Shown: positions 25,505 through 35,242, numbered from the stretch's first letter. The stretch is DNA of 64,000 bases from Qipengyuania vesicularis (GCF_019711415.1 NZ_JAIGNJ010000003.1:62001-126000); one strand, 5' to 3'. The notes: a model not told the origin generated them from the letters alone. Translations and numbers: made by a program.

Positions 25505-27792
25505 GGGCCCAGCGGCAGACGGTAAGAACGCTCGCCAGTCAAGGCGAAGAGTGCATTTGCGATCGCCGGCGGGGCGATTGCCACGCCCAGTTCGCCCGGA
25601 TCGAAGGGTTCTGCCTCGCTCGACACGAAGTCGATGAGGATATCGGGCGCTTCGGACAGCCCCGGCAGGTTCATTTCTCCAAGGGTTCGCGGCACGGGAT
25701 GGCCGGTGTCGAATTGCAACGGCGCGCCGAGCGCAAGACCCATTCCGAAGAGCAATCCGCCCTCGATCTGCTGGCGCGCTATATCGAGGTTCACGATACG
25801 CCCGATATCGGCCACCGCGCTCAACTGCCGAACCCGGATTCCTCCCTCGCCACGCGAAACGTGGGCGACGCAGGCAATATGTCCCGCGTTTGCCGGATCG
25901 CGGCCCATGCGGACCATGGCGATCCCCTCGCCCGACCCATCTGTTGCGCCACTCCAGTCTCCCAGCCTTGTGGCGCGCTGCAGGCACTCGGCCATACGCG
26001 GAGCCCCTGTCAGCATGGCCATTCGATAGAGGTAGGGATCGCGTCCGGCGTTGCGCGCCAGTTCGTCGACGAAACTCTCGGTGATGAAGCCCGTGTAGGC
26101 CTGAGCCCCGCCGCGCATCCGACCTGTCGGCAGCGCGATGTCTGCTGGCACATGGTCCACTGCGATATGAGCGATGTTGTAAGGCGGTACGCCACCTTCG
26201 ACAACGAACGGATCGCCCTCGCCGCTGCTTTCGCGCTTGGCTGCGTCGGAAACGTAGTTGTCGAACAGGCGGTGGCCGGTCTCGCGCATCCATGAAGGGG
26301 AAATGATCCGTGTGCGCATCGCAACCGGCTGGCCCTGCGCACCGAGAGTGGCAGCAACTTCTCCCACCACCGGCGCGCGATAGGGAGCCATCTGCATGTC
26401 CTGGGGACGAGACCAGGTCAGCTGCACCGGACGCCCAACCTGCTCTGCTATCTGGGCAACTTCGATGGCATGCTGCTTCTCCAGTCGCGCATCGAAACTT
26501 CCCCCGGCGGGCATGGGGTAAAGGATCACGTCGGACGGCGAAATGCCGATCGCTTCTGCAGCCGCATCTCTTGCTGCTGCCGGGGCCTGCGACGCGATCC
26601 ACAGTTCCAGCTGGCCATCGGCATACCGCGCCGTGGCCGTCGCAGTCTCAAGCGGAAGATGGGGCGCTGCCGCCACATCGTAACGTCGGACGATCGTCGG
26701 GTCCGCAAGGTAGCCATCGGGCTCCCCGATAGTCTCGATCCTCTCTGCGGTCTCTTCGCCCGCTGCCACCACTCGCTCCATCTGCGCTTCCAGAGCGGAT
26801 TGATCGAGTGCGCCCGGCCCGGTGAATTGCGGTCGCAACCGGGCCAATGCCTGATCCGCGATCCACCAGCTCTCGGCAACCGCGGCGATCCAGCGTTTCG
26901 ATTTCACAACGGCCAGGAGTCCGCGCGTGCCCTGGACCCGCGCTTCGTCAACGGGCAGCAGTTCGGGAAGCCCGATAGGGCCATGCCTTACCGAGGCATA
27001 GACCATGCCCGGCAACCGGACGTCGCCGGAAAAGAGGTGACTCCCATCCACCTTGGAAGGCAGGTCGAGGCGCGGGAAGAGGGTCGGCGCGTCGCCCTCA
27101 CCCGGTAGCGGCTCCTCGAAAGCCGCATCGGGCCGCAGCGGGGGCGGATCGGGGGGATCGAATTCTACCGCCCGGTCGACCAGCTCGCCAAAGGGCAGGC
27201 GCTTGCGCTCGTGGATCACGAACCCTTCGACCACCTGGCATTGCTCATGCGGGACATCCCAGTTTTCGGCGGCAGCGCGGGTGAGCATGTCGCGCGCGCT
27301 GGCGGCTGCCTCGCGCAAAGGCAGCTCGTAGGCCGCGAGGCTGGTCCCGGCGGCAGTCGCGGAAAAATCGTTCCGCCGGGCAAAGCGGCCCACCGACCAG
27401 TCGTCAGCTTCGTCGCCGGCGCCCAGCCATCCTTCCCAGAGCGAGGACCACTCCGCTGCAAGTGGCAGGTTTGCGAAATGACCTGCGGGCGGGACCGTAT
27501 CGATCCCGACCTGGCGCCAATCGGCACCGAGCTCGGTCGCCGCGATCTGGGCCAGCAGCGTGCCGATGCCCTGACCCATCTCGAGCTGCGGCATGGCGAC
27601 AGTGACCACGCCGTCGCGCCCGATCGTGAGCCAGCCGCCAAAAACCTCAGCGCCTTCACGGGCAGTGAGCGGGCTCCGGTAGTCGCGCGGCCACAAGGTC
27701 CAGGCGAGCAACAATCCGCCGCCTGCCGCCGCGCCCGCCAAGACCTTGCGGCGCGATACCTCTATGCCGCTCAGCCTCTCGCGGATATCCAT
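25501..27792 (-). CDS. Tat-exported molybdopterin hydroxylase large subunit (IorB/xanthine-dehydrogenase type)
   Basis: A 763-residue protein of the aldehyde oxidase/xanthine dehydrogenase Mo-binding family. The N-terminus carries a twin-arginine motif in VSRRKVLAG plus a hydrophobic stretch, so it is probably exported folded. Blocks typical of the isoquinoline oxidoreductase beta subunit are present: PQLEMGQGIGT, the GGSFDARLEKQHAIEVA segment, PTGRMRGGAQAYTGFITESF and the late PPAIANALFALTG. No adjacent 2Fe-2S small subunit is present, which is unusual. It overlaps mrp by 22 nt and hemH by 4 nt. Substrate probably an N-heterocycle or aldehyde. Confidence 0.87.
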   Translation of the reverse strand: MDIRERLSGIEVSRRKVLAGAAAGGGLLLAWTLWPRDYRSPLTAREGAEVFGGWLTIGRDGVVTVAMPQLEMGQGIGTLLAQIAATELGADWRQVGIDTVPPAGHFANLPLAAEWSSLWEGWLGAGDEADDWSVGRFARRNDFSATAAGTSLAAYELPLREAAASARDMLTRAAAENWDVPHEQCQVVEGFVIHERKRLPFGELVDRAVEFDPPDPPPLRPDAAFEEPLPGEGDAPTLFPRLDLPSKVDGSHLFSGDVRLPGMVYASVRHGPIGLPELLPVDEARVQGTRGLLAVVKSKRWIAAVAESWWIADQALARLRPQFTGPGALDQSALEAQMERVVAAGEETAERIETIGEPDGYLADPTIVRRYDVAAAPHLPLETATATARYADGQLELWIASQAPAAARDAAAEAIGISPSDVILYPMPAGGSFDARLEKQHAIEVAQIAEQVGRPVQLTWSRPQDMQMAPYRAPVVGEVAATLGAQGQPVAMRTRIISPSWMRETGHRLFDNYVSDAAKRESSGEGDPFVVEGGVPPYNIAHIAVDHVPADIALPTGRMRGGAQAYTGFITESFVDELARNAGRDPYLYRMAMLTGAPRMAECLQRATRLGDWSGATDGSGEGIAMVRMGRDPANAGHIACVAHVSRGEGGIRVRQLSAVADIGRIVNLDIARQQIEGGLLFGMGLALGAPLQFDTGHPVPRTLGEMNLPGLSEAPDILIDFVSSEAEPFDPGELGVAIAPPAIANALFALTGERSYRLPLGP

Positions 27793-28736
27793 GCCCGAAG
27801 CCTTTCGGCAATCTGGATGAAGGGTTGGGCAATCGCCGCATCTCCGGCTGCAGGCGGCTTACCTGCGTCACTGCCCTGTCGAATGGCCATGTCGAGCGGA
27901 ATGCGCCCGAGGAACGGCAGTTCCAGTCTCTCGGCAGCTGCTTCGACACCACCAGCTCCGAAAGGATCGGAAACCTCGCCGCAGGACGGACAGGCATAGC
28001 CCGACATATTCTCGACCAGCCCGATCACAGGGACGCCGGCTGTATCGAACAACTGCCCCGCGCGCGCGGCATCGATCAGGGCAAGATCCTGAGGGGTAGA
28101 GACCAGCACCGCTCCGGCCGGCTTGAATTTCTGGATCATCGTGAGCTGCACGTCGCCGGTTCCCGGAGGCAGGTCGACCAGCAGGACTTCCGTATCGCCA
28201 CTCCAATGGGCTTCGATCAACTGGGTAATCGCACCGGACGCCATCGGGCCGCGCCAGGCCAGCGCCTTTCCGGGCGCGACGAGGTGACCCATGGAGAGGT
28301 GCGGCACGCCGAACTCACTGTCCAGCGGAACGGGTTTGTTCTCTCGCGCTTCGGGCTTGCGCCCCTGCGTCCCGAAGATGACCGGCTGCGATGGACCGTA
28401 GATGTCCGCATCGACCAGCCCGACCTTCACACCGGTCCGGGCGAGTGCAATCGCGAGATTGGCGGTCAGGGTGGATTTGCCAACCCCGCCCTTGCCCGAT
28501 CCGATCGCTATGATGAGCGGGCCCTTGCGTTCTGCAGTCATCACCACGCGGACTTCGTTCACATCCCCGCGCGCGCCGACGGCGTCGCTGATCGCGCCCT
28601 CGACAGCGCTCCGCGCGTCCTCGTCGAGACCGGCCGCATCCACGACGACAGTTGCCCGCCCTTCATTGAGCACCGATCCCGTGACGCGGGCGGCAAGTTC
28701 GGGGGGCAAATCGGCGGAAAAATCGGCGCGGCTCAT
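27771..28736 (-). CDS. mrp: Mrp/NBP35-type iron-sulfur cluster carrier ATPase (ApbC)
   Basis: A 321-residue P-loop ATPase. The N-terminal MIP18-like domain (about 1-70) is followed by a deviant Walker A GSGKGGVGKST near residue 79, a VDADIYGPSQP switch, and DLPPGTGD. The conserved Cys pair CPSCG for the bridging 4Fe-4S cluster is near residue 253. It moves Fe-S clusters to apo-proteins. It is the first gene of the minus-strand unit mrp - Mo hydroxylase - hemH - P450, all metal- or heme-related. It is divergent from hflK, 75 nt apart. Confidence 0.93.
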   Translation of the reverse strand: MSRADFSADLPPELAARVTGSVLNEGRATVVVDAAGLDEDARSAVEGAISDAVGARGDVNEVRVVMTAERKGPLIIAIGSGKGGVGKSTLTANLAIALARTGVKVGLVDADIYGPSQPVIFGTQGRKPEARENKPVPLDSEFGVPHLSMGHLVAPGKALAWRGPMASGAITQLIEAHWSGDTEVLLVDLPPGTGDVQLTMIQKFKPAGAVLVSTPQDLALIDAARAGQLFDTAGVPVIGLVENMSGYACPSCGEVSDPFGAGGVEAAAERLELPFLGRIPLDMAIRQGSDAGKPPAAGDAAIAQPFIQIAERLRAWISARG

Positions 28737-28811
28737 GGAAGGCGCTGCTGTATCATCGAAAAGCGCGCCGCAACCCCTGTTTTTCCTACAAAGGCTACCT
28801 ATAAGACAGAT

Positions 28812-29960
28812 ATGAGAATTTTGGACGGGCTTGGACAGAGGATCCGCCTAGCAATGGCAGGAAACAATCCGTGGGGCGGTGAGGGCGACGATTCCTCGGG
28901 CTCCGGCAACGACGACGCGCCTAAGGGCGACAAGGGTAAGGGCCCTCGCAATCCATGGCTTCCGCCCGGATCGGGCGGCGACGGCAAGCGCGGCCCCAAC
29001 ATAGAAGACATCTTCAAGAACCGCGGCCCCGAAGGCCCGCGCCGTAAGGGCGGCGGCCCCGGCGGTCCGAACTTCCGATTCCCTCAGCGCCCCGGCGGCA
29101 AGAGCTGGTTCCCGGTTGTGGTGGTCGGCATTCTCGCGCTCGGTGTGCTTGCGACCAGCACGCATCTGATCGATCCGCAGGAAAAAGCGGTGGTCAAGCG
29201 CTTGGGCGACTACAGCCGTACGATGGATTCGGGCCTTCAGTTCTCGTTCCCGTTCCCGATCGAAACGGTCGATATCGAGAATGTGGAAGGTGTTCGCCCG
29301 ATCCGTATTCCTGGCAACGACAGCCAGGCCAAACTGATCCTGACAGGCGACCAGAACCTCGTCGATCTCAGCTATATTGTGCGCTGGAACATCAAGGATC
29401 TGGAGCAATTCAAGTTCCGTGTAGTCGATCCCGAAGAAACTGTTCAGGAGGTCGCAGAAGCGGCCATGCGCGCCGCAGTGGCTGAGAAGCAGCTGGACGA
29501 GACGTTCTCGGGTGAAGGGCGTGCATCGATCGAACTGGACGTTCTCCAGCGGATGCAAACCACGCTTGATGGCTACCAGGCCGGTATTCGCGTCCTCGGT
29601 GTGGAAATCGAGAAAGCCGACCCGCCCAGCCAAGTCGTCGATGCTTTCCGCGATGTGCAGGTAGCCGAACAGAACGCTGACGCTGCGCGCAACCAGGCGC
29701 AAGGCTATGCTCAGCAAGTGCTTGCACAGGCGCAAGGTGAAGCCGAAGCCTTCGACAAGGTATACGAACAGTACCGCCTTGCCCCGCGGGTCACGCGGCA
29801 GCGACTTTATTACGAGACCATGGAGCGTGTGCTCAGCAAGACCGACAAGACCATCGTGGAAGCTCCAGGTGTGACTCCTTATCTACCGCTTCCCGAAATC
29901 CGGCGCCGCGCGCAGCAATCGCAGCCCGCCACCACCGTGACCGCGCCGGAAGGACAGTAA
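28812..29960 (+). CDS. hflK: FtsH protease modulator subunit HflK
   Basis: A 382-residue SPFH protein. A Gly/Asp-rich N-terminal tail with AGNNPWGG and PRNPWLP precedes a single membrane segment at about 99-116. The SPFH/band-7 domain follows (VVKRLGDYSRTMDSGLQFSFPFPIETV). An Ala/Gln-rich coiled coil then precedes TPYLPLPEIRRR. With HflC it forms the large periplasmic cage around FtsH. Start ATG 28812 is used; ATG 28854, which has an AGAGGA site, is the alternative. hflC follows after one nucleotide. Confidence 0.93.
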   Translation: MRILDGLGQRIRLAMAGNNPWGGEGDDSSGSGNDDAPKGDKGKGPRNPWLPPGSGGDGKRGPNIEDIFKNRGPEGPRRKGGGPGGPNFRFPQRPGGKSWFPVVVVGILALGVLATSTHLIDPQEKAVVKRLGDYSRTMDSGLQFSFPFPIETVDIENVEGVRPIRIPGNDSQAKLILTGDQNLVDLSYIVRWNIKDLEQFKFRVVDPEETVQEVAEAAMRAAVAEKQLDETFSGEGRASIELDVLQRMQTTLDGYQAGIRVLGVEIEKADPPSQVVDAFRDVQVAEQNADAARNQAQGYAQQVLAQAQGEAEAFDKVYEQYRLAPRVTRQRLYYETMERVLSKTDKTIVEAPGVTPYLPLPEIRRRAQQSQPATTVTAPEGQ

Positions 29961-29961
29961 C

Positions 29962-30795
29962 ATGCAGCGTTTGTGGGAAGACCATCGCCTGACTATCATC
30001 GCGCTCGCGCTGGCGCTAGTCGGCTTCAGCATGAGTGCCTATGTGGTCCCGGAAGAAGAACAGGTTGTTCGCGTTCGAACGGGTAACCCCATCGGCGTCG
30101 CGAATGCTGTCGGCAGCGACACCGGCCCCGGCCTTTATTTACGCGCACCATTCGTCGACAGGTTGGTACGGATTGAGCGCCGTCTACTCGACCTCGAAAT
30201 GACCGATGAGGAAGTGCTGTCGAATGACCAGCAGCGATTGCTGGTAGATGCTTATGCGCGCTTCCGGATTACAGACCCGATCCGAATGGTAGAACGTGCC
30301 GGCACGACCGATGGTGTCCGTTCGGCCCTCGAACCGATCCTCAACTCCGTCTTGCGTCAGGAACTCGGTCGCAGGACTTTCCAGGCCATGCTGACCGCCG
30401 AACGCGGCTCGGCACTCGCAAACGTCCGAAGCAATCTGGATCGTCAGGCCCGCCAGTACGGCGCCGAAGTTGTCGATGTGCAGATCACGCGCACCGACCT
30501 TCCCGAAGCGCCGCTGCAGTCCGCCTTTACCCGCATGGAATCGGATCGCCAGCGCGAAGCCCGAACCATCCGTGCCGGTGGCTCACGCGATGCCCGTATC
30601 ATCCGTGCAGAGGCGGACGCAGAAGCCGCGCGCATCTATGCCGAGAGTTTCGGCAAGGATGCGGAATTCTACGACTTCTATCGCGCGATGCAGAGCTATG
30701 ATGCGACCTTCTCGCCCGAAAATGGCGATGCGGCTAGCAGCATCATCCTCTCGCCGGACAATGAGTATCTGCAGCAGTTCCGCGGACGTCGTTGA
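29962..30795 (+). CDS. hflC: FtsH protease modulator subunit HflC
   Basis: A 277-residue SPFH protein with an N-terminal membrane segment (about 8-25, [20 protein letters not shown]). The band-7 domain includes GPGLYLRAPFVDRLVRIERRLLD, and the coiled-coil arm contains IRTDLPEA-like spacing and a long REARTIRAGGSRDARIIRAEADAEA-type helix. It pairs with HflK to regulate FtsH proteolysis. Its start codon follows the hflK stop by 1 nt, so the two are co-translated. The protein ends in QQFRGRR. Confidence 0.94.
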   Translation: MQRLWEDHRLTIIALALALVGFSMSAYVVPEEEQVVRVRTGNPIGVANAVGSDTGPGLYLRAPFVDRLVRIERRLLDLEMTDEEVLSNDQQRLLVDAYARFRITDPIRMVERAGTTDGVRSALEPILNSVLRQELGRRTFQAMLTAERGSALANVRSNLDRQARQYGAEVVDVQITRTDLPEAPLQSAFTRMESDRQREARTIRAGGSRDARIIRAEADAEAARIYAESFGKDAEFYDFYRAMQSYDATFSPENGDAASSIILSPDNEYLQQFRGRR

Positions 30796-30810
30796 CCCTT
30801 TGTCGAATGC

Positions 30811-30829
30811 GCGGGCCGCAAGAGCCCGC
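30811..30829 (+). terminator. Possible weak terminator after hflC
   Basis: Inverted repeat GCGGGC/GCCCGC (30811-30816, 30824-30829) with a 7-nt loop, 15 nt after the hflC stop. No strong T-run follows, so it may only partly separate hflKC from the DegP-like gene. Confidence 0.4.
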
Positions 30830-30953
30830 CGTTCAACGCGTATTAAGCCCCCGCCCGCAGTCTGCTGTGCGGAACCGCGGTGCTTCGCGCGCATAGGCTA
30901 GATATGCTCGCGAAATCGCGGAAATCGAGGATCTGAAAGAGGACGTTAAACCA

Positions 30954-32489
30954 GTGCGATATGCCTATTCCGTAACCGCCACCCTGCTTGCCGGTGGTGC
31001 AGCCCTGTCGCTCGCAGGATTTCCTGCAGGCGCACAGGTCGCCCAGAACGACGATTCGCAAATGGCCCGTGTGGTCCCGCGTGCAGGTGCGCCCGAAAGC
31101 TTTGCCGACCTGACCGAGCAATTGCAGCCTGCGGTGGTCAACATCTCGACCCGCCAGCGGATCGAAGTGCAGACCCGCAATGGCAATCCTTTCGCGGGCA
31201 CGCCTTTCGAAGGCCTCTTCAACCAGCGCCGCGGGCAGGATCAGGAAGAGGCCGAGCCGCAGTTCCGCGAAGGCCAGTCGCTCGGTTCGGGCTTCCTCAT
31301 TTCGGCTGACGGATATGTCGTCACCAACAATCACGTCGTGAGCCCCAACGGCCGCGGTTCGGTTACCGAGATCACGGTCACCCTGCCCGACGGCACCGAG
31401 TATGAGGCAGAACTCGTCGGAACCGATCCCCAATCGGACCTCGCCGTGCTCAAGGTCGATCGCCGCGAACCCTTTCCCTTCGTGCGTTTCGGCGATTCCG
31501 CGCAGGCGCGCGTGGGTGACTGGGTCATCGCAATCGGCAACCCTTTCGGCCTTGGCGGCACCGTTACCAGCGGCATAGTCTCAAGCGTGCTGCGCAATAC
31601 CGGCGGCGGTGCATACGACCGCTACCTGCAGACCGATGCCAGCATCAATCGCGGCAATTCGGGCGGCCCGCTATTCGACATGCAGGGCAATGTGATCGGC
31701 ATCAACAACGCCATCATCTCCCCGACGGGCGGCAGTGTGGGCATCGGCTTTGCCATCCCCGCCGAGACTGCCGAGCCGATCGTCGACATGCTGGTGCGCG
31801 GCGTGGAGATCGAGCGCGGTTATCTTGGCATCCAGATCCAGCCCGTGACCGACGATCTTGCGTCTTCGCTTGGTCTCCCGCGCAATCGCGGCGAGATCGT
31901 CCAGATGGTCCAGCCCGGCGAAGCCGCTGCGCGTGCGGGAATCGAAGCGGGCGACATCGTCCTTTCGGTCAATGGCCGTGATGTAACGCCTGACCAGACC
32001 CTGTCCTATCTCGTTGCCAACATCGCTCCGGGCACGACCATTCCGGTCGTTGTGCTGCGCGATGGCGAACGTCAGCGCATCAATGTCACTGTCGGAAAGC
32101 GCCCGAGCGAGGAAGAACTCCGCCAGAGCCAGATGTTCGATCCGGACGCCGAGCCGGAAGAGGACATGGTCCCCGGCGATAGCGAGGTGATCGAGAACAA
32201 CCTCGGGCTCCAAGTCATGCCGCTGACAGCAACCATCGCGCGCCAGCTTGGTGCCGATGCGGATACGCGCGGTCTCGTGATCGCGTCGGTCGACCAGAAT
32301 TCGGACGCGGCGCGCAAGGGGCTGCAACGCGGCGACATTATCCTGACGGCGAACTATCGACCGGTGACTGCGATTGCCGATCTCGAGCAAGCTGTTCGCG
32401 GCGCTCAGGCCGATGATAGGGAAGCGATCCTGTTGCGCGTCCAGCGCCGCGGTGGTTCGCCGCAATATATCGCGGTGCGGCTCCGCTAG
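30954..32489 (+). CDS. DegP/HtrA-family periplasmic serine protease with two PDZ domains
   Basis: A 511-residue Do-like protease. The signal peptide ends near FPAGAQ. The catalytic triad is His127 (TNNHVVS), Asp162 (SDLAVLK) and Ser236 (RGNSGGP), all intact. Two PDZ domains follow (about 285-375 and 410-505), with GYLGIQIQ and NLGLQVMPL starts. A loop with GQDQEEAEPQ replaces the E. coli LA loop. It degrades or refolds damaged envelope proteins. Start GTG 30954 follows an AGAGGA site. It is downstream of hflKC on the same strand, a quality-control neighbourhood typical of proteobacteria. Confidence 0.94.
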   Translation: MRYAYSVTATLLAGGAALSLAGFPAGAQVAQNDDSQMARVVPRAGAPESFADLTEQLQPAVVNISTRQRIEVQTRNGNPFAGTPFEGLFNQRRGQDQEEAEPQFREGQSLGSGFLISADGYVVTNNHVVSPNGRGSVTEITVTLPDGTEYEAELVGTDPQSDLAVLKVDRREPFPFVRFGDSAQARVGDWVIAIGNPFGLGGTVTSGIVSSVLRNTGGGAYDRYLQTDASINRGNSGGPLFDMQGNVIGINNAIISPTGGSVGIGFAIPAETAEPIVDMLVRGVEIERGYLGIQIQPVTDDLASSLGLPRNRGEIVQMVQPGEAAARAGIEAGDIVLSVNGRDVTPDQTLSYLVANIAPGTTIPVVVLRDGERQRINVTVGKRPSEEELRQSQMFDPDAEPEEDMVPGDSEVIENNLGLQVMPLTATIARQLGADADTRGLVIASVDQNSDAARKGLQRGDIILTANYRPVTAIADLEQAVRGAQADDREAILLRVQRRGGSPQYIAVRLR

Positions 32490-32514
32490 GATTCAGCAAC
32501 AGCGCAAGTGACGA

Positions 32515-32542
32515 GGCCCTCCCGGTTCATGCCGGGAGGGCC
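32515..32542. terminator. Bidirectional terminator between the protease and PBP1A genes
   Basis: Perfect 11-bp hairpin GGCCCTCCCGG/CCGGGAGGGCC (32515-32525, 32532-32542) with a 6-nt loop, between convergent genes. Flanking T content (TTCTCGTTT) is moderate on the plus strand. Confidence 0.82.
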
Positions 32543-32550
32543 TTCTCGTT

Positions 32551-34734
32551 TCAATTGGATGGGCGGTCTTCTTCCGGTCGGCGTCTTTCGTCGCGCCCGA
32601 TCACCCCGTCGAGAAAGTCGTCATCGACTGCCTGCGGAGCGCCATCGGCGCCCCTTCCCGTGGGAGGCTGGGTCCGTTGCCCCGGTACGCGCTGCCCGGC
32701 AGGCGGCACGCGGGGACGCAGACCGTTCTCCTCGCCGTCCTGGCCTGGCAGGGCACCTGCGGGGCCTTCGCTGCGACCCGGCTCGATCAGATTGCCCTGC
32801 TCATCGATATAGTAATAGTCGTCGGGATCGCCGAAGAAGAAGTCGTCTTCCTCGTCGAGCTGCCATTCGGGCAGCTGCAATTCGACGTCGAATTCCTCCA
32901 CCGGGCGATCCTTTACCGCATAGCGCATGTAGGATGCGAAGGCCTGGGCGGGCGCCCTGCCGCCCTGCAATCCGCCGACCCGACGGTTGTCGTCGCGCCC
33001 CATCCACACGCCGGTCGTGATTCCGCTCGAGAAGCCGACGAAATAGCCGTCCTTGTTGGAGCTGGTGGTACCCGTCTTGCCTGCCACCGGCCTCCCGATC
33101 TGCGCGGCGCGGCCTGTGCCGGTCTGCACGGCGGTCTGGAGGAGATCGGTGATCCCCCGTGCAACATGGTCCGGCACCAGTTGCGTGGTGCGGGCGCGTT
33201 CGTGTTGGTAGAGAAGGTCGCCATCGGCCGTCGTGACCTTGACGATGCCATAGGGTTCGACCGACTGGCCGCCCGCCGAGACTGCGGCAAAGGCGCGGGT
33301 CATGTCCAGGAGGCGGACCTCGTTCGAACCCAGCACCATGGCGGGGAAAGTGTTGATCGGGGTCGTGATCCCGAACCGCCGCGCCATCGAGGCGACCTGG
33401 CTGAAGCCGACTTCATTGCCAAGCTGCGCCGCAACTGTGTTGATGGAGTAGGCGAAGGCCGTGCGCAGGTTGGTCTCGCCGATGTTGCGGCCATTCGAAT
33501 TGCGCGGGGCCCAGCCGCCGATCGAAACCTCAGTGTCGACGACGCGGTCGTTGGGCGTATAGCCCGCTTCCAGGGCTGCGAGATAGACGAACAGCTTCCA
33601 GCTCGAGCCCGGCTGGCGCAGGGCGTTGGTCGCGCGGTTGTAGTTTGTCTCGACATAATCGGTGCCGCCGACGAGAGCGAGGATTGCTCCGTCCCGATCA
33701 AGGCTGACGAGGGCTCCCTGTGTGCCTTCCGGCGCGTTGCCGGCCACTGCAGCCGTCGCGGCCTTCTGCATACCCGGGTCGAGGGTGGTCCAGACCTCGA
33801 TAGGCTCGAAGGTTTCGGGCAGCAGCAGATCGAGCTGCGGTAGCGCCCAGTCGGTGAAGTAGCGGACCGAATTGGTACTTGCTTCCTGCTTGAGATTGAC
33901 CGCCGATACGTCGACGCGCGCCTCGCTCGCGCTGATCTTCTCCTGCTCGCGCATCAGGCGCAGCACCACGCTCGCGCGGCTTACCGCCGCATCGACATCG
34001 GCGGTCGGCGAATAGCGGCTGGGAGCTTTCACAAGTCCGGCAATGATTGCCGCCTCGCCCACGGAAAGCCGGTCGGCCGGGTGGCTGAAGAACTTGCGGC
34101 TGGCACTATCGATGCCATAGGCGCCGCCCCCGAAATAGACCTTGTTGAGGTACAGTTCGAGGATTTGCTCCTTGGAGAACTTCCACTCGAGCGCCATCGC
34201 AAGGATCGCCTCGCGCAGCTTGCGGTCGACCGTGCGATTGGAGTTGAGGAAGACGTTGCGGGCCAGCTGCTGGGTGATCGTGGAGGTGCCGCCAACCCGC
34301 GAACGGGTGCCGGTGACGCCTTCGACGATCGCTCCGGTCAGGCGGATCGGATCAACGCCGGGGTGCGAATAATATCGCTTGTCCTCGACTGCGACCATCG
34401 CGTCCTTCATCACCTGGGGGATTTCGTCATAGGTCAGCCACCGGCCATAGCTTGGCCCGATTTCGACAAGTTCGGAACCATCGCGCGCGCGCACGACAAT
34501 AGTTTGTGCAGTCTGGGTTGCCTTCAGCTGGTAATAGCTCGGCAGCGAACGCGCCGCGAAAGCCACCGCGATGCCGAGGAACACCAGTGCGAGCAGTGCG
34601 AGTCCGCCGCCCCAGAGCGAAAGCCTCTTCGCCCAGAATTTCACACGGCTGAAATCGCGCTTGCCTTCCGCCTCCGCCCGTGCCGCGCGCGCCTTGCGCT
34701 GGCTGTTCTTGCGGCGGCTGCCTCTCTTATCCAT
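32551..34734 (-). CDS. Penicillin-binding protein 1A-type bifunctional glycosyltransferase/transpeptidase
   Basis: A 727-residue class A PBP. A basic cytoplasmic tail (about 1-40) precedes one membrane helix (about 42-65). The GT51 domain has EDKRYYSHPGVDP with the catalytic Glu, GTSTITQQLARNVFL, and KEQILELYLNKVYFG. The transpeptidase has the active Ser377 in GSSWKLF (Lys380), SIN in AYSINTVA, and KTGTTS. A long acidic, Tyr-rich, then Pro/Gly/Arg-rich tail (about the last 110 residues) is low-complexity. Start ATG 34734 is preferred over an upstream GTG/ATG extension because it gives the usual short basic N-terminus. Builds peptidoglycan at the inner membrane. Confidence 0.94.
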   Translation of the reverse strand: MDKRGSRRKNSQRKARAARAEAEGKRDFSRVKFWAKRLSLWGGGLALLALVFLGIAVAFAARSLPSYYQLKATQTAQTIVVRARDGSELVEIGPSYGRWLTYDEIPQVMKDAMVAVEDKRYYSHPGVDPIRLTGAIVEGVTGTRSRVGGTSTITQQLARNVFLNSNRTVDRKLREAILAMALEWKFSKEQILELYLNKVYFGGGAYGIDSASRKFFSHPADRLSVGEAAIIAGLVKAPSRYSPTADVDAAVSRASVVLRLMREQEKISASEARVDVSAVNLKQEASTNSVRYFTDWALPQLDLLLPETFEPIEVWTTLDPGMQKAATAAVAGNAPEGTQGALVSLDRDGAILALVGGTDYVETNYNRATNALRQPGSSWKLFVYLAALEAGYTPNDRVVDTEVSIGGWAPRNSNGRNIGETNLRTAFAYSINTVAAQLGNEVGFSQVASMARRFGITTPINTFPAMVLGSNEVRLLDMTRAFAAVSAGGQSVEPYGIVKVTTADGDLLYQHERARTTQLVPDHVARGITDLLQTAVQTGTGRAAQIGRPVAGKTGTTSSNKDGYFVGFSSGITTGVWMGRDDNRRVGGLQGGRAPAQAFASYMRYAVKDRPVEEFDVELQLPEWQLDEEDDFFFGDPDDYYYIDEQGNLIEPGRSEGPAGALPGQDGEENGLRPRVPPAGQRVPGQRTQPPTGRGADGAPQAVDDDFLDGVIGRDERRRPEEDRPSN

Positions 34735-34843
34735 GCGTCGCGATACCCTTCGTGATCGAATGCGCTGCCATATAAGGGCCACGATCTGTCATGGCGAGAT
34801 GGAACCTCGGGTTAACGCCGGGCAATTTGGCGCCGGGGCGGGC

Positions 34844-35242
34844 TCAATCCTCCGGCTCGAAATCGAGCGCAGCGGAGTTAATGCAATAGCGCAGGCCGGT
34901 CTCGCCGGGGCCATCCGGGAATACGTGTCCCAAATGACCGTCGCATTTCGAGCAGACCACTTCGGTGCGGATCATGCCATGGCTGGTGTCGCGATGCTCC
35001 TCAACCGCTTCCCCTCCGGCAGGCGCGGTGAAGCTGGGCCAGCCGCAACCGCTGTCGTACTTGTCGTCGCTTTCGAACAAGAGCTGCCCGCAGGCCGCGC
35101 AGTGATATTCGCCTTCGGCCTTGTTCTTGTCGTACTTGCCGGTGAAGGCGCGTTCGGTGCCCTTCTCGCGGAGCACATGATACTGTTCCGGCGTCAGCTT
35201 GGCGCGCCATTCGTCTTCGGTCATCTCGAGCTTGTCGGTCAC
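34844..35242 (-). CDS. msrB: Peptide-methionine (R)-S-oxide reductase
   Basis: A 132-residue MsrB. The four zinc cysteines are in CAAC ([11 protein letters not shown]) and CSKC ([18 protein letters not shown]). The substrate loop SGCGWPSF and catalytic Cys120 in [11 protein letters not shown] are present. It reduces the R-epimer of methionine sulfoxide, complementing MsrA at 19.75 kb. GTG 35242 has a GAAGGA ribosome site; another GTG lies immediately upstream. Cytoplasmic, no signal peptide. Confidence 0.95.
   Translation of the reverse strand: MTDKLEMTEDEWRAKLTPEQYHVLREKGTERAFTGKYDKNKAEGEYHCAACGQLLFESDDKYDSGCGWPSFTAPAGGEAVEEHRDTSHGMIRTEVVCSKCDGHLGHVFPDGPGETGLRYCINSAALDFEPED

Noticed and set aside
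24482..26602. 706-residue open frame that could look like a fusion to ferrochelatase
   Set aside because: The N-terminal 366 residues are an out-of-frame reading of the Mo hydroxylase gene. The ferrochelatase motifs begin only at ATG 25504, which overlaps that gene stop.
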